The notes under the pieces: model-generated
The model's database searches: none
What the model saw: the letters and a program-made list of their open reading frames with translations, nothing else
What the model was told of the DNA's origin: nothing
Source: Anaerolineae bacterium
GTDB taxonomy: Bacteria; Chloroflexota; Anaerolineae; Anaerolineales; Villigracilaceae
Reading direction: 5' to 3'
Assembly (NCBI GenBank): GCA_017303735.1
Contig: JAFLCF010000011.1
Coordinates: 1-41,342, forward strand
DNA length: 41,342 bases
Shown: positions 30,610-39,533 of the stretch, piece by piece
Position numbering within the stretch: the first letter of the stretch is position 1
How the letters are laid out: the number at the start of each line of letters is the position of its first letter
Position numbers and translations under genes: made by a program

Positions 30610-32063
30610 GCCTCTGACTTAAGATTAGGATAAGCAACCTGCGAAGATGCAAGCTGTAGTTTATACACGGTGAGAATGTTCAAGGTGACAGCAGCTCCGT
30701 TTGAGAAAACTTCCAAGCCAAATTGTCCTTCGGCAGGGAAGATCAACGCAGAGATGGATGTCAAGCCATCATTGGCAAATACTTCTATAGAACAACGATC
30801 TACAAAGATACGAAGGCGGATGCGTCCATCTTCGGGTTTAAGAGGGACCGAGTAATTGGCAGCAAAGCCATCCTTAAAATCAACAAACCCTGAATTGCTT
30901 CGGTCCACGATCAGTTCCTGTGTTTTAGGTTTGTAAGCAATGGTGGTTTGTTGAGCATCCGATTTTCTCACATTAAAACCGAACATCTCCACTGGCGAAT
31001 CGACTTGGAATTCTGCCACGATCTCAAAGGTATCTTTTTGCAATTCAGCGAGTAGATTCATGCCCGGCAATATTTTACGGTTGAGCCATTGCACGGTACT
31101 GACACGCAAAGACTTTAATTCTGCTACAGGAGTCTGACGCAAACGAATGCCTTGCTCGGTTTGTGCCAAAGTCAACTCGCGCGGCAGGGAAAAGGCTCCG
31201 CGCCAATCGGTGCTGGGGACTTCACGGGCATAACTCCAGTTGCTCATCCATGCAATCGAAATGCGGCGGCCGTTCGGCTCGTCGTTCCAGGATTGCGGCG
31301 CGTAAAAGTCGGGTCCGTGGTCCATCCACAAGATGGTTTCTTTGGGGTTCTCAGATGTGAATGTCTTGCCGTCGAAATTACCGATGAAGTATTGTGTGCC
31401 AGAGCCTCCAGCGTATGCGCCGCTGCCCACTCCAACGGTCAGCACCCAGCGTGAGTCTGAGCCGCTGACTGGGAGTTGAAAAAGGTCTGGGGTTTCCCAC
31501 ACGCCATCGGTGGAGCCGAATCCGCCGCCGAAGAATCCGCTTGGTTCCCAATGTTTGAGGTCGGGTGAAATATAGAAGAGCACGCGGTCTCCAGCGGCAA
31601 GCGCCATGACCCAATGATCAACATGCCAGAACACTTTCGGGTCGCGGAAGTCTTTCAGGTTGCCGGGGTGCGGCACGACCGGGTTGCCCGCGTACTTCGT
31701 CCATCTGCGTCCGCGATCTGTGCTGTAGGCAAGGTTTTGGGTTTCAATATGTTCCTTGTTATAAGTGAAGATGGCGACCATCGCCTCTTTACCAAACCCG
31801 GCGGTATTCTTCCAATCAATCACGGCACTGCCAGAGAAGATCATGCCATGTTCATCGGGAGCCAACGCGATGGGCAAATGCTCCCAATGAACCAGGTCTT
31901 TGCTGACCGCATGCCCCCAATGCATGGGTCCCCAGACCGTGCTATGCGGATGGTGTTGATAGAAGAGGTGATACTCGCCATCGTAATACACCAAGCCATT
32001 GGGGTCGTTCAACCACATGGAGGGCGGGGTGAAGTGGTAGGCGGGACGATACAGGCCGTTCAT
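30606..32063 (-). CDS. GH32 sucrose/fructan hydrolase (invertase)
   Basis: A 485-residue enzyme with the five-bladed propeller and C-terminal beta-sandwich of GH32. The nucleophile is Asp20 in WLNDPNG, the transition-state stabiliser Asp141 in FRDPK, and the acid/base Glu190 in VWETPDLF. The usual motif is ECP; here Thr replaces Cys, a small departure that keeps the Glu. No signal peptide is present, so it hydrolyses imported sucrose or short fructo-oligosaccharides inside the cell. Phosphorolytic or sucrose-6-phosphate use is unlikely because uptake is by ABC transporter. It follows the GH13 gene by 3 bases. Confidence 0.92.
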   Translation of the reverse strand: MNGLYRPAYHFTPPSMWLNDPNGLVYYDGEYHLFYQHHPHSTVWGPMHWGHAVSKDLVHWEHLPIALAPDEHGMIFSGSAVIDWKNTAGFGKEAMVAIFTYNKEHIETQNLAYSTDRGRRWTKYAGNPVVPHPGNLKDFRDPKVFWHVDHWVMALAAGDRVLFYISPDLKHWEPSGFFGGGFGSTDGVWETPDLFQLPVSGSDSRWVLTVGVGSGAYAGGSGTQYFIGNFDGKTFTSENPKETILWMDHGPDFYAPQSWNDEPNGRRISIAWMSNWSYAREVPSTDWRGAFSLPRELTLAQTEQGIRLRQTPVAELKSLRVSTVQWLNRKILPGMNLLAELQKDTFEIVAEFQVDSPVEMFGFNVRKSDAQQTTIAYKPKTQELIVDRSNSGFVDFKDGFAANYSVPLKPEDGRIRLRIFVDRCSIEVFANDGLTSISALIFPAEGQFGLEVFSNGAAVTLNILTVYKLQLASSQVAYPNLKSEA

Positions 32064-32066
32064 TTT

Positions 32067-33656
32067 TTAGAGTTTGATCCAACGATAGGAATATGGCGGC
32101 AAGATGATTTGTGCGCTCAAGGTGTAGGCACGGTTTTCACACAAGTCGAGTCCATTCACTTGATACTCCGCAGGGATGTGCGCAACTTGATCTTGATCGC
32201 TCAAGTTGTTAAGCACAAGGATCGCTTCGTCTGCATTTTTGCGCACATATGCCAACACGGCTGAATTGCGGACCTCCAGCCAGTGCATGTCACCGCTCAG
32301 AGCGGCGTGACCTTTGCGAATGGAGATCATCTTTTGAATCGTGCGCAACAACGAATGTTGAGACATCATCTGGTCTGCGACATTTACTTTTTTATAGTGA
32401 TAGTCACCTTGCACCATTTCAGTGAAGGGCGTGGCAGTGGTAAAACCGCCATGCGCTGAGTCATCCCATTGCATCGGCGTACGGACTCCGTTGCGGTCTG
32501 GCAGGTTGAGGTTATCGCCCATGCCGATCTCGTCGCCGTAATAGAGAATCGGCGAGCCCGGCAAGGTGAACAGCAAGGAATTTGCCAACTCAATTCTGCG
32601 GCGATCGTTATTAAAGATCGGCGCCAAGCGGCGGCGAATGCCCAAATTCAGAATCATCTTTTCTTCGGGTGCATACTCACGCCACATCAATTTGCGTTCT
32701 TTGTCGGTGACCATTTCCAAGGTCAACTCATCGTGATTGCGCAGGAAAGTTGTCCACTGACAATTGGCAGGGATGGCTGGTGTATCTTTCAAAATGTTCG
32801 CGATGGCGCTGGCATTGCCTTGCGCCATTGCCAAGTAAATGCGCGGCATGAGCGGGAAGTGAAACGCCATGTGAAATTCATCGCCGTTATCGAAGTATTG
32901 GATCAACTCGCGGGGCCATTGGTTGCTCTCTGCCAGCATGATGGCTTCAGGAAATTCTTCATCCATCAACCTGCGAATGCGTTTGAGATAGGCATGCGTT
33001 TCGGGCAGGCTTTCGCAATTCGTCCCTTCACGCTCGAAGAGATAGGTCGGCGCATCCACGCGGAACCCGTCAATGCCCATGCCCAACCAAAAGCGCACCA
33101 CGTTCAACATTTCATCCTGCACTCTGGGGTTATCAAAATTCAAGTCAGGCTGGGTGGAGTAAAAACGATGCCAGAAATATTGCCCGGCTTTTTCGTCCCA
33201 GGTCCAATTCGATTTTTCCACATCGCTAAAGATGATGCGCACGCCTGCATATTTTTTATCGTCATCGTTCCAGACGTAATAATCACGATACGGCGAGTTC
33301 TTATCAGAGCGAGCGGCTTGGAACCAGGGATGCTGATCGGATGTGTGATTCAGCACGAGGTCCGTAATGATGCGGATCTTGCGCTGATGCGCCGCCTCGA
33401 TCAAGGCTTTGAGCTGGTCCAGCGACCCGTAGGTTTTATCTACGCTGTAATAGTCAGCAATGTCGTAGCCATCGTCACGCAAGGGAGATGGATAGATCGG
33501 CATGATCCAGATGCAATCCACGCCGAGGGTTTGCAAATAGTCGAGCTTTTCGGTGAGCCCTCGCAGGTCACCATGCCCATCGCCACTGCCATCCTTGAAA
33601 GCGCGGACTGAGATTTCGTAAAAAACTGCGTTCTTGTACCAAAGAGAATGTGTCAT
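32067..33656 (-). CDS. GH13 trehalose-synthase-like glucosyltransferase/alpha-glucosidase
   Basis: A 529-residue cytoplasmic GH13 enzyme. Catalytic residues are Asp201 (GIDGFRVDAPTYLFEREGTNCE), Glu243 (AESNQWP) and Asp309 (LRNHDELTLEMVTD). The last motif, together with YYGDEIGMGDN and DRNGVRTPMQW, is typical of maltose alpha-D-glucosyltransferase (trehalose synthase, GH13_16). No maltokinase domain is fused. In this operon it may also hydrolyse or isomerise sucrose or related glucosides, so the exact reaction is uncertain. There is no ribosome binding site: the ATG directly follows a terminator-like hairpin and its T-run (33657-33687). Confidence 0.85.
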   Translation of the reverse strand: MTHSLWYKNAVFYEISVRAFKDGSGDGHGDLRGLTEKLDYLQTLGVDCIWIMPIYPSPLRDDGYDIADYYSVDKTYGSLDQLKALIEAAHQRKIRIITDLVLNHTSDQHPWFQAARSDKNSPYRDYYVWNDDDKKYAGVRIIFSDVEKSNWTWDEKAGQYFWHRFYSTQPDLNFDNPRVQDEMLNVVRFWLGMGIDGFRVDAPTYLFEREGTNCESLPETHAYLKRIRRLMDEEFPEAIMLAESNQWPRELIQYFDNGDEFHMAFHFPLMPRIYLAMAQGNASAIANILKDTPAIPANCQWTTFLRNHDELTLEMVTDKERKLMWREYAPEEKMILNLGIRRRLAPIFNNDRRRIELANSLLFTLPGSPILYYGDEIGMGDNLNLPDRNGVRTPMQWDDSAHGGFTTATPFTEMVQGDYHYKKVNVADQMMSQHSLLRTIQKMISIRKGHAALSGDMHWLEVRNSAVLAYVRKNADEAILVLNNLSDQDQVAHIPAEYQVNGLDLCENRAYTLSAQIILPPYSYRWIKL

Positions 33657-33687
33657 ATAAAAAGTGGACTGGTTGCCCAGTCCACTT
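33657..33687 (-). terminator. Attenuator-like hairpin directly before the GH13 start codon
   Basis: Stem AAGTGGACTG (33662-33671) against CAGTCCACTT (33678-33687), extended by one G:C pair. On the minus strand it is followed by TTTTTAT and then the ATG. It occupies the place where a ribosome binding site would be and could also end transport-gene transcripts. Confidence 0.75.
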
Positions 33688-33703
33688 GTCCTTTTTGGAA
33701 AGT

Positions 33704-34576
33704 TTAGCCTTTGACTGAGCCCGCCAGCAACCCCCGTACGATATAGCGTTGCAAAGCAAAGAACACGATCAACGGGATGATGAGCGAAATGAAAGAACCC
33801 GCCGCCACATCCTGCCAGCCTTCGCCATATTGACCAAGCAAGCGCAACAGGCGATAGGTCATCACCGATTTTTGTTCACCGACAAAGATGAAGGCGATCA
33901 GGTAATCGTTCCACACCCACAGGAATTGGAAGATGGCAAACGAAGCAATCGCCGGGGTAGACATGGGCATAACCAATTTCCAGAATATCTGGTAATAACT
34001 GGCACCATCCACCGTGGCAGCTTCGATCAGTTCCTTGGGCAGGGTCATCATGTAATTGCGCAAGGTGTAGATCGCCAGCGGCATGGAGAAGGCGCTATGT
34101 ACGATCCATGCACTGACGTAGGTGCCGGTCAACTCAACATCAAATGTTTTCTGAATCCAGACCATGCCGCGCAATACCGGAATGAGCGAAGATTGAAGCG
34201 GAATGACCATCAATGCCACGAGCAAAGCAAAGAAAAATTCCTTGCCTTTGAAGTTCAAAAAGGTGAATGCAAAAGCGGCATTCGCGGCGATCATCAGCGG
34301 CAAAATGGTGGATGGAACTGCCACTGCAATGGTGCTAACCAGCGAGTTCAACATGCCACTGGCAAGTGAGTTTTGGTAGGCTTCAAACGTCCACGGGGTA
34401 GCCAATGGAGCAGCCAATGCCTCCCACCACGGCGAGACTTCAGCAAGGTCACGCGGGCGCAGGGATGTGATCAATAATCCCAGTGTGGGCGCAGACCAGA
34501 TCGCAACTAGAATCAACAGCGTAACTGTGCTTCCCAAACTGGTTCTTCGAAGGAAGTGATTGACCTTGTTGTTCAT
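33704..34576 (-). CDS. Sugar ABC transporter permease, MalG-like
   Basis: A 290-residue inner membrane subunit of the CUT1 type with six helices. The EAA loop ELIEAATVDGASYYQIFWKLVMPMSTPAI couples to the shared ATPase. NDYLIAFIFV and the C-terminal GLLAGSVKG are family hallmarks. It overlaps the MalF-like gene by 4 bases. It is separated from the downstream GH13 gene by 47 bases holding the attenuator-like hairpin. Confidence 0.93.
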   Translation of the reverse strand: MNNKVNHFLRRTSLGSTVTLLILVAIWSAPTLGLLITSLRPRDLAEVSPWWEALAAPLATPWTFEAYQNSLASGMLNSLVSTIAVAVPSTILPLMIAANAAFAFTFLNFKGKEFFFALLVALMVIPLQSSLIPVLRGMVWIQKTFDVELTGTYVSAWIVHSAFSMPLAIYTLRNYMMTLPKELIEAATVDGASYYQIFWKLVMPMSTPAIASFAIFQFLWVWNDYLIAFIFVGEQKSVMTYRLLRLLGQYGEGWQDVAAGSFISLIIPLIVFFALQRYIVRGLLAGSVKG

Positions 34577-35628
34577 CGCAGCGCCTCCTGTTGTCGTACC
34601 GTTCTAATTTGCAGCCACATCAATGGCGCAATCAGCACAACCAGAATGGTCACCACCGCAGAGGCAGGACCGAGGTTGGAGTTTTCAAAGAATTCTTTGT
34701 ACCATTCAAACGCAAGCACACTGGTCGTAAAGTTACCACGCGTCATAGAGAGCACAATATCGAAGATCTTCATCACCATAATAAGAATGGTCACAAAGAC
34801 TGACATGACCGTACCCCAAACCTGCGGTAAAACCACCCGAAAGAAGACCTGCCATGAATTTGCGCCATCCAGTTGTGCGGCTTCGAGTGTTTCAACAGGC
34901 ACGTTCTTGATCGCCGCCGAAATGACGACCATGGCATACCCACCCTGCAACCAGATGATGACAACCATTAGCAGGAAGGAATTCAATCGTCCCTGATCGA
35001 TGGTCAACCAGGGCTGCGTCTCACCCCCAAAGAGTTTCACCAAAGCATTTAATAAACCCACTTCCGGGCGCCCTGGCGGAACGAACGAATAAAAATAAGA
35101 CCAAATGGTCGAAGCCGCCACAAAACTGATCGCCATGGGCATAAAGATCAAAGATTTGAAAACCCGCTCGCGTTTCGGACCCACCTGATTGCTCAATGTG
35201 GCGGTTGCCGTTCCTACGATCACTGTTGCGGCTGGCACAACCAGAATCCATAAGAAGTTATTGATCAGGATGTCCATGAAGCGGTTATCCAGAATACGGT
35301 CATCTGCCACAAAGACAGCGCCTTCTTCTTTTTTAGCTTCCACTTTTTCTGGTTTTACTTCGTCTGTAAAAATTTCGACGTAGTTTTGAAATCCCACCCA
35401 TTCTTTGACATTGTCACTTTTGAAAGACCAGATGACGGTTTGAAAGAGCGGCGCCACCAGCACCAAAATCACCAGCAATGCGGCAGGCAGCAAAAATGCC
35501 AGCCAGTTCAATTTACGGTAGATGCGTTCTGGCAGCAGCGAAACCAAAAAATGGAGCAGCCAAAAAACAGCATAACTGGCAACCACACCCACCACGATTG
35601 AGACCAGACCAAAGACTAAATCGCTCAT
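34573..35628 (-). CDS. Sugar ABC transporter permease, MalF-like
   Basis: A 351-residue CUT1 permease subunit. There is an extra N-terminal helix pair (residues 1-62) before the first core helix. A charged 25-residue extracytoplasmic insertion (DEVKPEKVEAKKEEGAVFVADD) lies near 90-112. The EAA loop is ETLEAAQLDGANSWQVFFRVVLPQ. It works with the MalG-like subunit, the binding protein upstream and an ATPase encoded elsewhere. It is preceded by a 125-base gap with an intercistronic hairpin. Confidence 0.92.
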   Translation of the reverse strand: MSDLVFGLVSIVVGVVASYAVFWLLHFLVSLLPERIYRKLNWLAFLLPAALLVILVLVAPLFQTVIWSFKSDNVKEWVGFQNYVEIFTDEVKPEKVEAKKEEGAVFVADDRILDNRFMDILINNFLWILVVPAATVIVGTATATLSNQVGPKRERVFKSLIFMPMAISFVAASTIWSYFYSFVPPGRPEVGLLNALVKLFGGETQPWLTIDQGRLNSFLLMVVIIWLQGGYAMVVISAAIKNVPVETLEAAQLDGANSWQVFFRVVLPQVWGTVMSVFVTILIMVMKIFDIVLSMTRGNFTTSVLAFEWYKEFFENSNLGPASAVVTILVVLIAPLMWLQIRTVRQQEALR

Positions 35629-35680
35629 GTCGTCATCTCCTTACTTAAATTGGATACATCATTCTTTCTGAGCGGGCACT

Positions 35681-35734
35681 AAAAGAATAGTGACACCGAC
35701 CCTGTATACAACATCAAGAGCCGGTGCCACTATT
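35681..35734 (-). terminator. Intercistronic hairpin after the sugar-binding protein gene
   Basis: Arms 35686-35700 and 35720-35734 pair over 15 bases on the minus strand with two G-U wobbles. They are followed by CTTTTAG, a weak T-run. It is placed like the palindrome at 18019-18048 and probably lowers or separates downstream permease expression. Confidence 0.65.
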
Positions 35735-35753
35735 TTACCTACTTACAAATCAA

Positions 35754-37127
35754 TTACGGGTACTTGCTGTCAATGCGTTCGGCAGCTTCAGCCCAGGTGA
35801 CGTCACCTGCAACGAAGGCAGTACCGGCAGCCCAGAATTCGGCGTTCACTTCAGCGGGCATCTGGTCGGAGGCATCGAAACCGAAGACCGCAGCATTCGC
35901 CAAAGCTTCACCGATCTTCCTCTGCATTTCGTTCGGGTAGAGGGAGGAGTCGAAGGTCTTGTGCGGGGAGAGGTCACCGGTGGCAACCTGGTACTTCAAC
36001 ACTTCGGGGCTGAAGATGAAGGCAGCAACCTTGGCAACATCCTGATCGACATGACCCTGGAAGACAGCGGCGAGGTCACCGCCACCGATCACGCCAGCCT
36101 GACCACCTTCAGGAGTGGGGATGGGGAACACATCGAGGTGGGTGTAATCACCAGCAGCCACTTCAGCCTGAATGTCTTCGGGCATGAAGGAGACGATGAA
36201 GGAACCCTGGCGGAGCATGAAGCACTGACCTTCAGCGGCGCCATTGGCGAAGAGAGGAGCAGTGTTCTGGAAGGAGTCAGTAGCCATTGAGATGCCACCA
36301 CCATTAACCTGTCCTTCAGCCAACAAACGGGCAGCAACGAGGTCGGCAGCCGCAGTGACTTCAGGGGAGGCAAAATCAACTTCGCCGGTGATCCACTGAG
36401 AATACACTTCCGGTCCGTTCAAAGAGAGAACGTACTGTTCCATCCAGTCGGTGAAGGGCCAGCCGGTGGCGCCGCCGGATTCAATACCAGCGCACCAGGG
36501 GGAACCAGCGCCATCAGCGATGATCTGAGCTTCGAGAGCAACCAATTCGGCTTCGGTGGTCGGCACGGAGTAGCCGTTGGCTTCGAAGGCAGAGGGGTTG
36601 TAGAAGACGAGAGATTTCTGGTTGGCAGAAACGGGAAGACCATAGAGCTTGCCATCCACCACGGCGAGGGTATCCCAACCGGGAACAAGGGTGGACTGAG
36701 GAATGCTCACATCGATGACTTCATCCAAGGGGACTAGGTTATCAGCAGCAAGAGCCTTCAAACCACCGGGCTGGGGCCACATGGCAATGTCAGGTTCCTG
36801 ACCGGCTTCGATCTTGACCTTGATGTCGGTATCGAAGGTGGCGAGGGAGGTGAAGGTAACTTCAATACCATTTGCCTCACCCCATTCGGTGAGAGCCTGT
36901 TGGAAAGCGGCAGCCTGAGCTTCACCATAACCACCAAAGATTTCAACCTTGCCATCGCCTTCGGGCAGGGCAGATTCTTCCATAGCTTCTTCGGTCGCAG
37001 CGGGTTCTTCAGCAGCAGGTTCTTCGGCAGGAGCCTCAGTTGCGGCGGGGGCACCACAAGCGGCAAGAACCAGGGAGGCCAGAACGAGCAAGCTCATTAC
37101 AGACCATAAGACGGACTTTTTATTCAT
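35754..37127 (-). CDS. Sugar ABC transporter substrate-binding lipoprotein
   Basis: A 457-residue lipoprotein. The signal peptide ends in LVLAAC (lipobox), followed by an Ala/Glu/Pro/Thr linker of about 30 residues. The family-1 (CUT1) binding domain begins at about KVEIFGGYGEAQAAAFQQAL. WPQPGGLKALAADNLVPLDEV and LYGLPVSANQKSLVFYNPSAF are typical of the oligosaccharide/alpha-glucoside group. The genes downstream point to sucrose or raffinose-type sugars. GAGGAG lies 6 bases before the ATG. The promoter and a LacI-type operator lie about 90-130 bases upstream. Confidence 0.92.
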   Translation of the reverse strand: MNKKSVLWSVMSLLVLASLVLAACGAPAATEAPAEEPAAEEPAATEEAMEESALPEGDGKVEIFGGYGEAQAAAFQQALTEWGEANGIEVTFTSLATFDTDIKVKIEAGQEPDIAMWPQPGGLKALAADNLVPLDEVIDVSIPQSTLVPGWDTLAVVDGKLYGLPVSANQKSLVFYNPSAFEANGYSVPTTEAELVALEAQIIADGAGSPWCAGIESGGATGWPFTDWMEQYVLSLNGPEVYSQWITGEVDFASPEVTAAADLVAARLLAEGQVNGGGISMATDSFQNTAPLFANGAAEGQCFMLRQGSFIVSFMPEDIQAEVAAGDYTHLDVFPIPTPEGGQAGVIGGGDLAAVFQGHVDQDVAKVAAFIFSPEVLKYQVATGDLSPHKTFDSSLYPNEMQRKIGEALANAAVFGFDASDQMPAEVNAEFWAAGTAFVAGDVTWAEAAERIDSKYP

Positions 37128-37198
37128 GGTTTCTCCTCATATCGTTTGAAGGTAGGGGTGTGATTTGAATATTCCCTAAATGGGGAATTTATTCAATT

Positions 37199-37247
37199 TG
37201 AAAGTGTTACCTTGAAAGCACTTTCATTGCACACTATAGCACTTTCA
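37199..37247. promoter_or_regulatory. LacI-family operator cluster at the sucrose operon promoter
   Basis: The palindrome TGAAAGCACTTTCA (37213-37226) begins at the predicted transcription start. Half sites flank it: TGAAAGTG at 37199-37206, and CACTTTCA at 37240-37247, between the -35 and -10 boxes. The same 14-mer is upstream of the LacI-family gene. A-tract/T-tract symmetry with a central CG-type or YR step is usual for LacI-family operators. Repression of this operon by the nearby repressor is inferred. Confidence 0.72.
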
Positions 37248-37261
37248 GGTAGCAGAGTCAA
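37233..37261 (-). promoter_or_regulatory. Strong sigma70-type promoter of the sucrose operon
   Basis: On the minus strand TTGACT (37261-37256), exactly 17 bases, then TATAGT (37238-37233). Predicted start is near 37226, giving a 99-base leader. Confidence 0.75.
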
Positions 37262-37289
37262 TAGGGGAGTTTAATTTTTTAAGATTTTT

Positions 37290-37329
37290 TGTGAAAAAAA
37301 TTACACCCGGAAATTGGCTCCGGGTGTAA
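37290..37329 (-). terminator. Intrinsic terminator of the alpha-galactosidase gene
   Basis: Stem TTACACCCGGA (37301-37311) against 37319-37329 with a 7-base loop. On the minus strand it is followed by seven Ts. It isolates the GH36 transcript from the sucrose operon promoter. Confidence 0.88.
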
Positions 37330-37373
37330 AGGGTGTGGGGTGAAAAACTCAGGGGTGGGCAGGCAGGCATCGG

Positions 37374-39464
37374 CTAGGATGTGAGGCGCGTGATTTTCAT
37401 CACCTTGCTTTGTAGATTCTTCAACTCCACCCGCAAGCCAGATTCCATCCACGCCAAGCCAGAGCGGGGTTGCTCAAAGCCTTCGATGCTGTACAAGGCT
37501 TCGGGGTCGAGCCCGCGCAGGTGAATGACGGGGAAGCGGAACGGGTCGGAGATGTGCGTGCGGAAGACGAACAAGACGCCCTCGCTTTTATCTTTGCTGA
37601 CGTATTGCACCGCTGAGTAATTATTTTTTTGCGGAGCGATGAGACGGAACTGGTCGCCGAACTGGATGATGTGGCGAATGGATTTATACAATTGAATGCA
37701 ATCGCTTCCCACCTGACGTTCAGCCTGATCCCATTCCAGCAAGTTTCCGCCTACGCCGAGAGAGCCGCACATGCTCACATGAAAACGAAACTCAAGCGGC
37801 ACGATCTCTTTGCCCCAATCAGTGACCCACGCTTCCATGGTGATAGCGGGCATGAATTGAGAAAAGCCTTCTTGAATGGATAGCCTCTTCGTCGCTTCGG
37901 TATTATCGCTGACCCAAACCTGATCGGCAAATTGCAGGATACCGAAATCGGGTCGTCCACCGCCGCTGGCGCAGCTTTGCCAAATCACATTCGGATGCCG
38001 CCGGCGCAATTCGCCCCACACGCGATACAGCCCATAGACATAACGCACCCACAACTCACGCGGGTCGCCGGGCGCATCGTTCCAGCCAGGTTCACTGACG
38101 GGGCGATTCATATCCCATTTGATGAAGGCGATGTTGTTCTCGCTCAGAATTTTATCGAGGGTGGTGATGATGTAATCCTGCACATCAGTGCGCGCCATGT
38201 TGAGCATGAGTTGGTTGCGGGCTTCGGTGCGTGCACGGGTTGGGAAGTGAATCACCCAATCGGGATGAACGCGATACAAGTCACTATCAGGGTTGACCAT
38301 CTCCGGCTCGACCCACAAGCCAAAGTCCATGCCGAGGTCGTTGACCTTTTGAATCAAGCCGCCGAGCCCGTTCGGGAATTTTTTCTTATCGGGGAACCAA
38401 TCGCCCAGACCGGCATTGTCCCAGTTGCGGTTGTGGAACCAACCATCGTCCATGACGAAGAGTTCCACGCCCATGTTCGCGGCGATCTCAGCGAGATGTG
38501 ATTGCGAGGCTTCGTCCACGTTGAAGAGAGTCGCCTCCCAAGAGTTGTAGAGAATCTTATGCAGCACCTTGCCATGCGGCAGGAGTTCATCCCGCACATA
38601 ATCATGGAAGATGCGGCTGGCTGCGCCGAATCCGTTCGGGGTGTAGCCAGAGATGGCAGAAGGTGTGACGAGCGGTTCATTTTGCTTGAGTTGCCAGGCG
38701 AAGTCCCAATCGTTGAGTCCGATGCTCAAACGAGTGGATGCATACTCGGTCACTTCGGCGGTGATCTTGAAATTGCCGCTCCAGGCGAGGGTGCCGAAAA
38801 ACACGTCACCTTGATCTTCGCTGGCGTTCTTCTCCACTGTGAACCACGGCACAGCGCGATGGCTGGGGATGATACGTCGGCTTTCGATGACCTTTAAGCC
38901 GGGAGTGAGCGTTTCGCGCTGCATGTTGAATTCGTCGATGTGACGCCCATACATGTGTGTGAGTGAGTAGCCGTTTCCGTGCGGGAAGGTCCACTTGGCA
39001 GAGAAGGCGCGTTCAACGGAGATGGATTCCGTGCCGAGGTTTTCGAGCGTGACCCAGCGTTCGATCAGGTCGTAATCTTCATGGACGCGGTAATGGAGAG
39101 TCAACTGCAGCGGGTAGGCTGAATCTTTGAAGCGCAGAGCAAGCGTCGGCTGGGGCGAGGCGGTGGTTTTAAAATCCACAAAAGCGAGAACTACATCGCG
39201 CACGCCGTCTGCGTAAGTCACTTTGAGAGTCGGGTCTGTATATTTCACGCCCGCATAGCCGGGGTATTCTTCAGGGATGAAGTGATGGGAACTGTCGGTC
39301 GATGCCCACTGGGTAGGTTCGAAGGGTGTCGGATAATCTTTTATGAATGGCAGGCGTTTGCCCCAATAGGTATGCGTGAGCAAGCCAATATCGTTAAGAC
39401 CAAACGCGTAGGCGCTGTGACGTGTTTCAAGAATCCAGTAGTTGGAGGATGTATGGATGGGCAT
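37374..39464 (-). CDS. GH36 alpha-galactosidase
   Basis: A 696-residue enzyme that removes terminal alpha-1,6-galactose from raffinose, melibiose or stachyose. The nucleophile is Asp451 in FIKWDMNRPVSEPG and the acid/base is Asp520 in VWVSDNTEATKRL. SCASGGGRPDFGIL between them is the third GH36 hallmark. The length fits the bacterial GH36 group I tetrameric enzymes. No signal peptide is visible, so it acts on imported sugars. AGAGG lies about 6 bases before the ATG. Its gene lies 69 bases after the LacI gene and may share that gene's promoter. Confidence 0.93.
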   Translation of the reverse strand: MPIHTSSNYWILETRHSAYAFGLNDIGLLTHTYWGKRLPFIKDYPTPFEPTQWASTDSSHHFIPEEYPGYAGVKYTDPTLKVTYADGVRDVVLAFVDFKTTASPQPTLALRFKDSAYPLQLTLHYRVHEDYDLIERWVTLENLGTESISVERAFSAKWTFPHGNGYSLTHMYGRHIDEFNMQRETLTPGLKVIESRRIIPSHRAVPWFTVEKNASEDQGDVFFGTLAWSGNFKITAEVTEYASTRLSIGLNDWDFAWQLKQNEPLVTPSAISGYTPNGFGAASRIFHDYVRDELLPHGKVLHKILYNSWEATLFNVDEASQSHLAEIAANMGVELFVMDDGWFHNRNWDNAGLGDWFPDKKKFPNGLGGLIQKVNDLGMDFGLWVEPEMVNPDSDLYRVHPDWVIHFPTRARTEARNQLMLNMARTDVQDYIITTLDKILSENNIAFIKWDMNRPVSEPGWNDAPGDPRELWVRYVYGLYRVWGELRRRHPNVIWQSCASGGGRPDFGILQFADQVWVSDNTEATKRLSIQEGFSQFMPAITMEAWVTDWGKEIVPLEFRFHVSMCGSLGVGGNLLEWDQAERQVGSDCIQLYKSIRHIIQFGDQFRLIAPQKNNYSAVQYVSKDKSEGVLFVFRTHISDPFRFPVIHLRGLDPEALYSIEGFEQPRSGLAWMESGLRVELKNLQSKVMKITRLTS

Positions 39465-39491
39465 GAGAACCTCTTTTGAATGAAGAAGTGA

Positions 39492-39525
39492 GAATGCAGA
39501 GTTTTTTATTCATCATTCTGCATTC
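39492..39525. other. Weak hairpin between the repressor and GH36 genes
   Basis: GAATGCAGA (39492-39500) and TCTGCATTC (39517-39525) could form a 9-bp stem with a 16-base A/T-rich loop. It lacks a T-run, so read-through from the repressor gene into GH36 is likely. Confidence 0.4.
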
Positions 39526-39533
39526 ATCATTTG

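Noticed and set aside
32469..33611. 380-codon open frame on the plus strand
   Set aside because: Antisense to the GH13 trehalose-synthase-like gene, whose catalytic motifs are clear; no recognisable protein family.
32067..33656. Plain oligo-1,6-glucosidase or sucrose phosphorylase
   Set aside because: RNHDELTLEMVTD, GDEIGMGDN and DRNGVRTPMQW favour the trehalose-synthase branch, though substrate remains uncertain.
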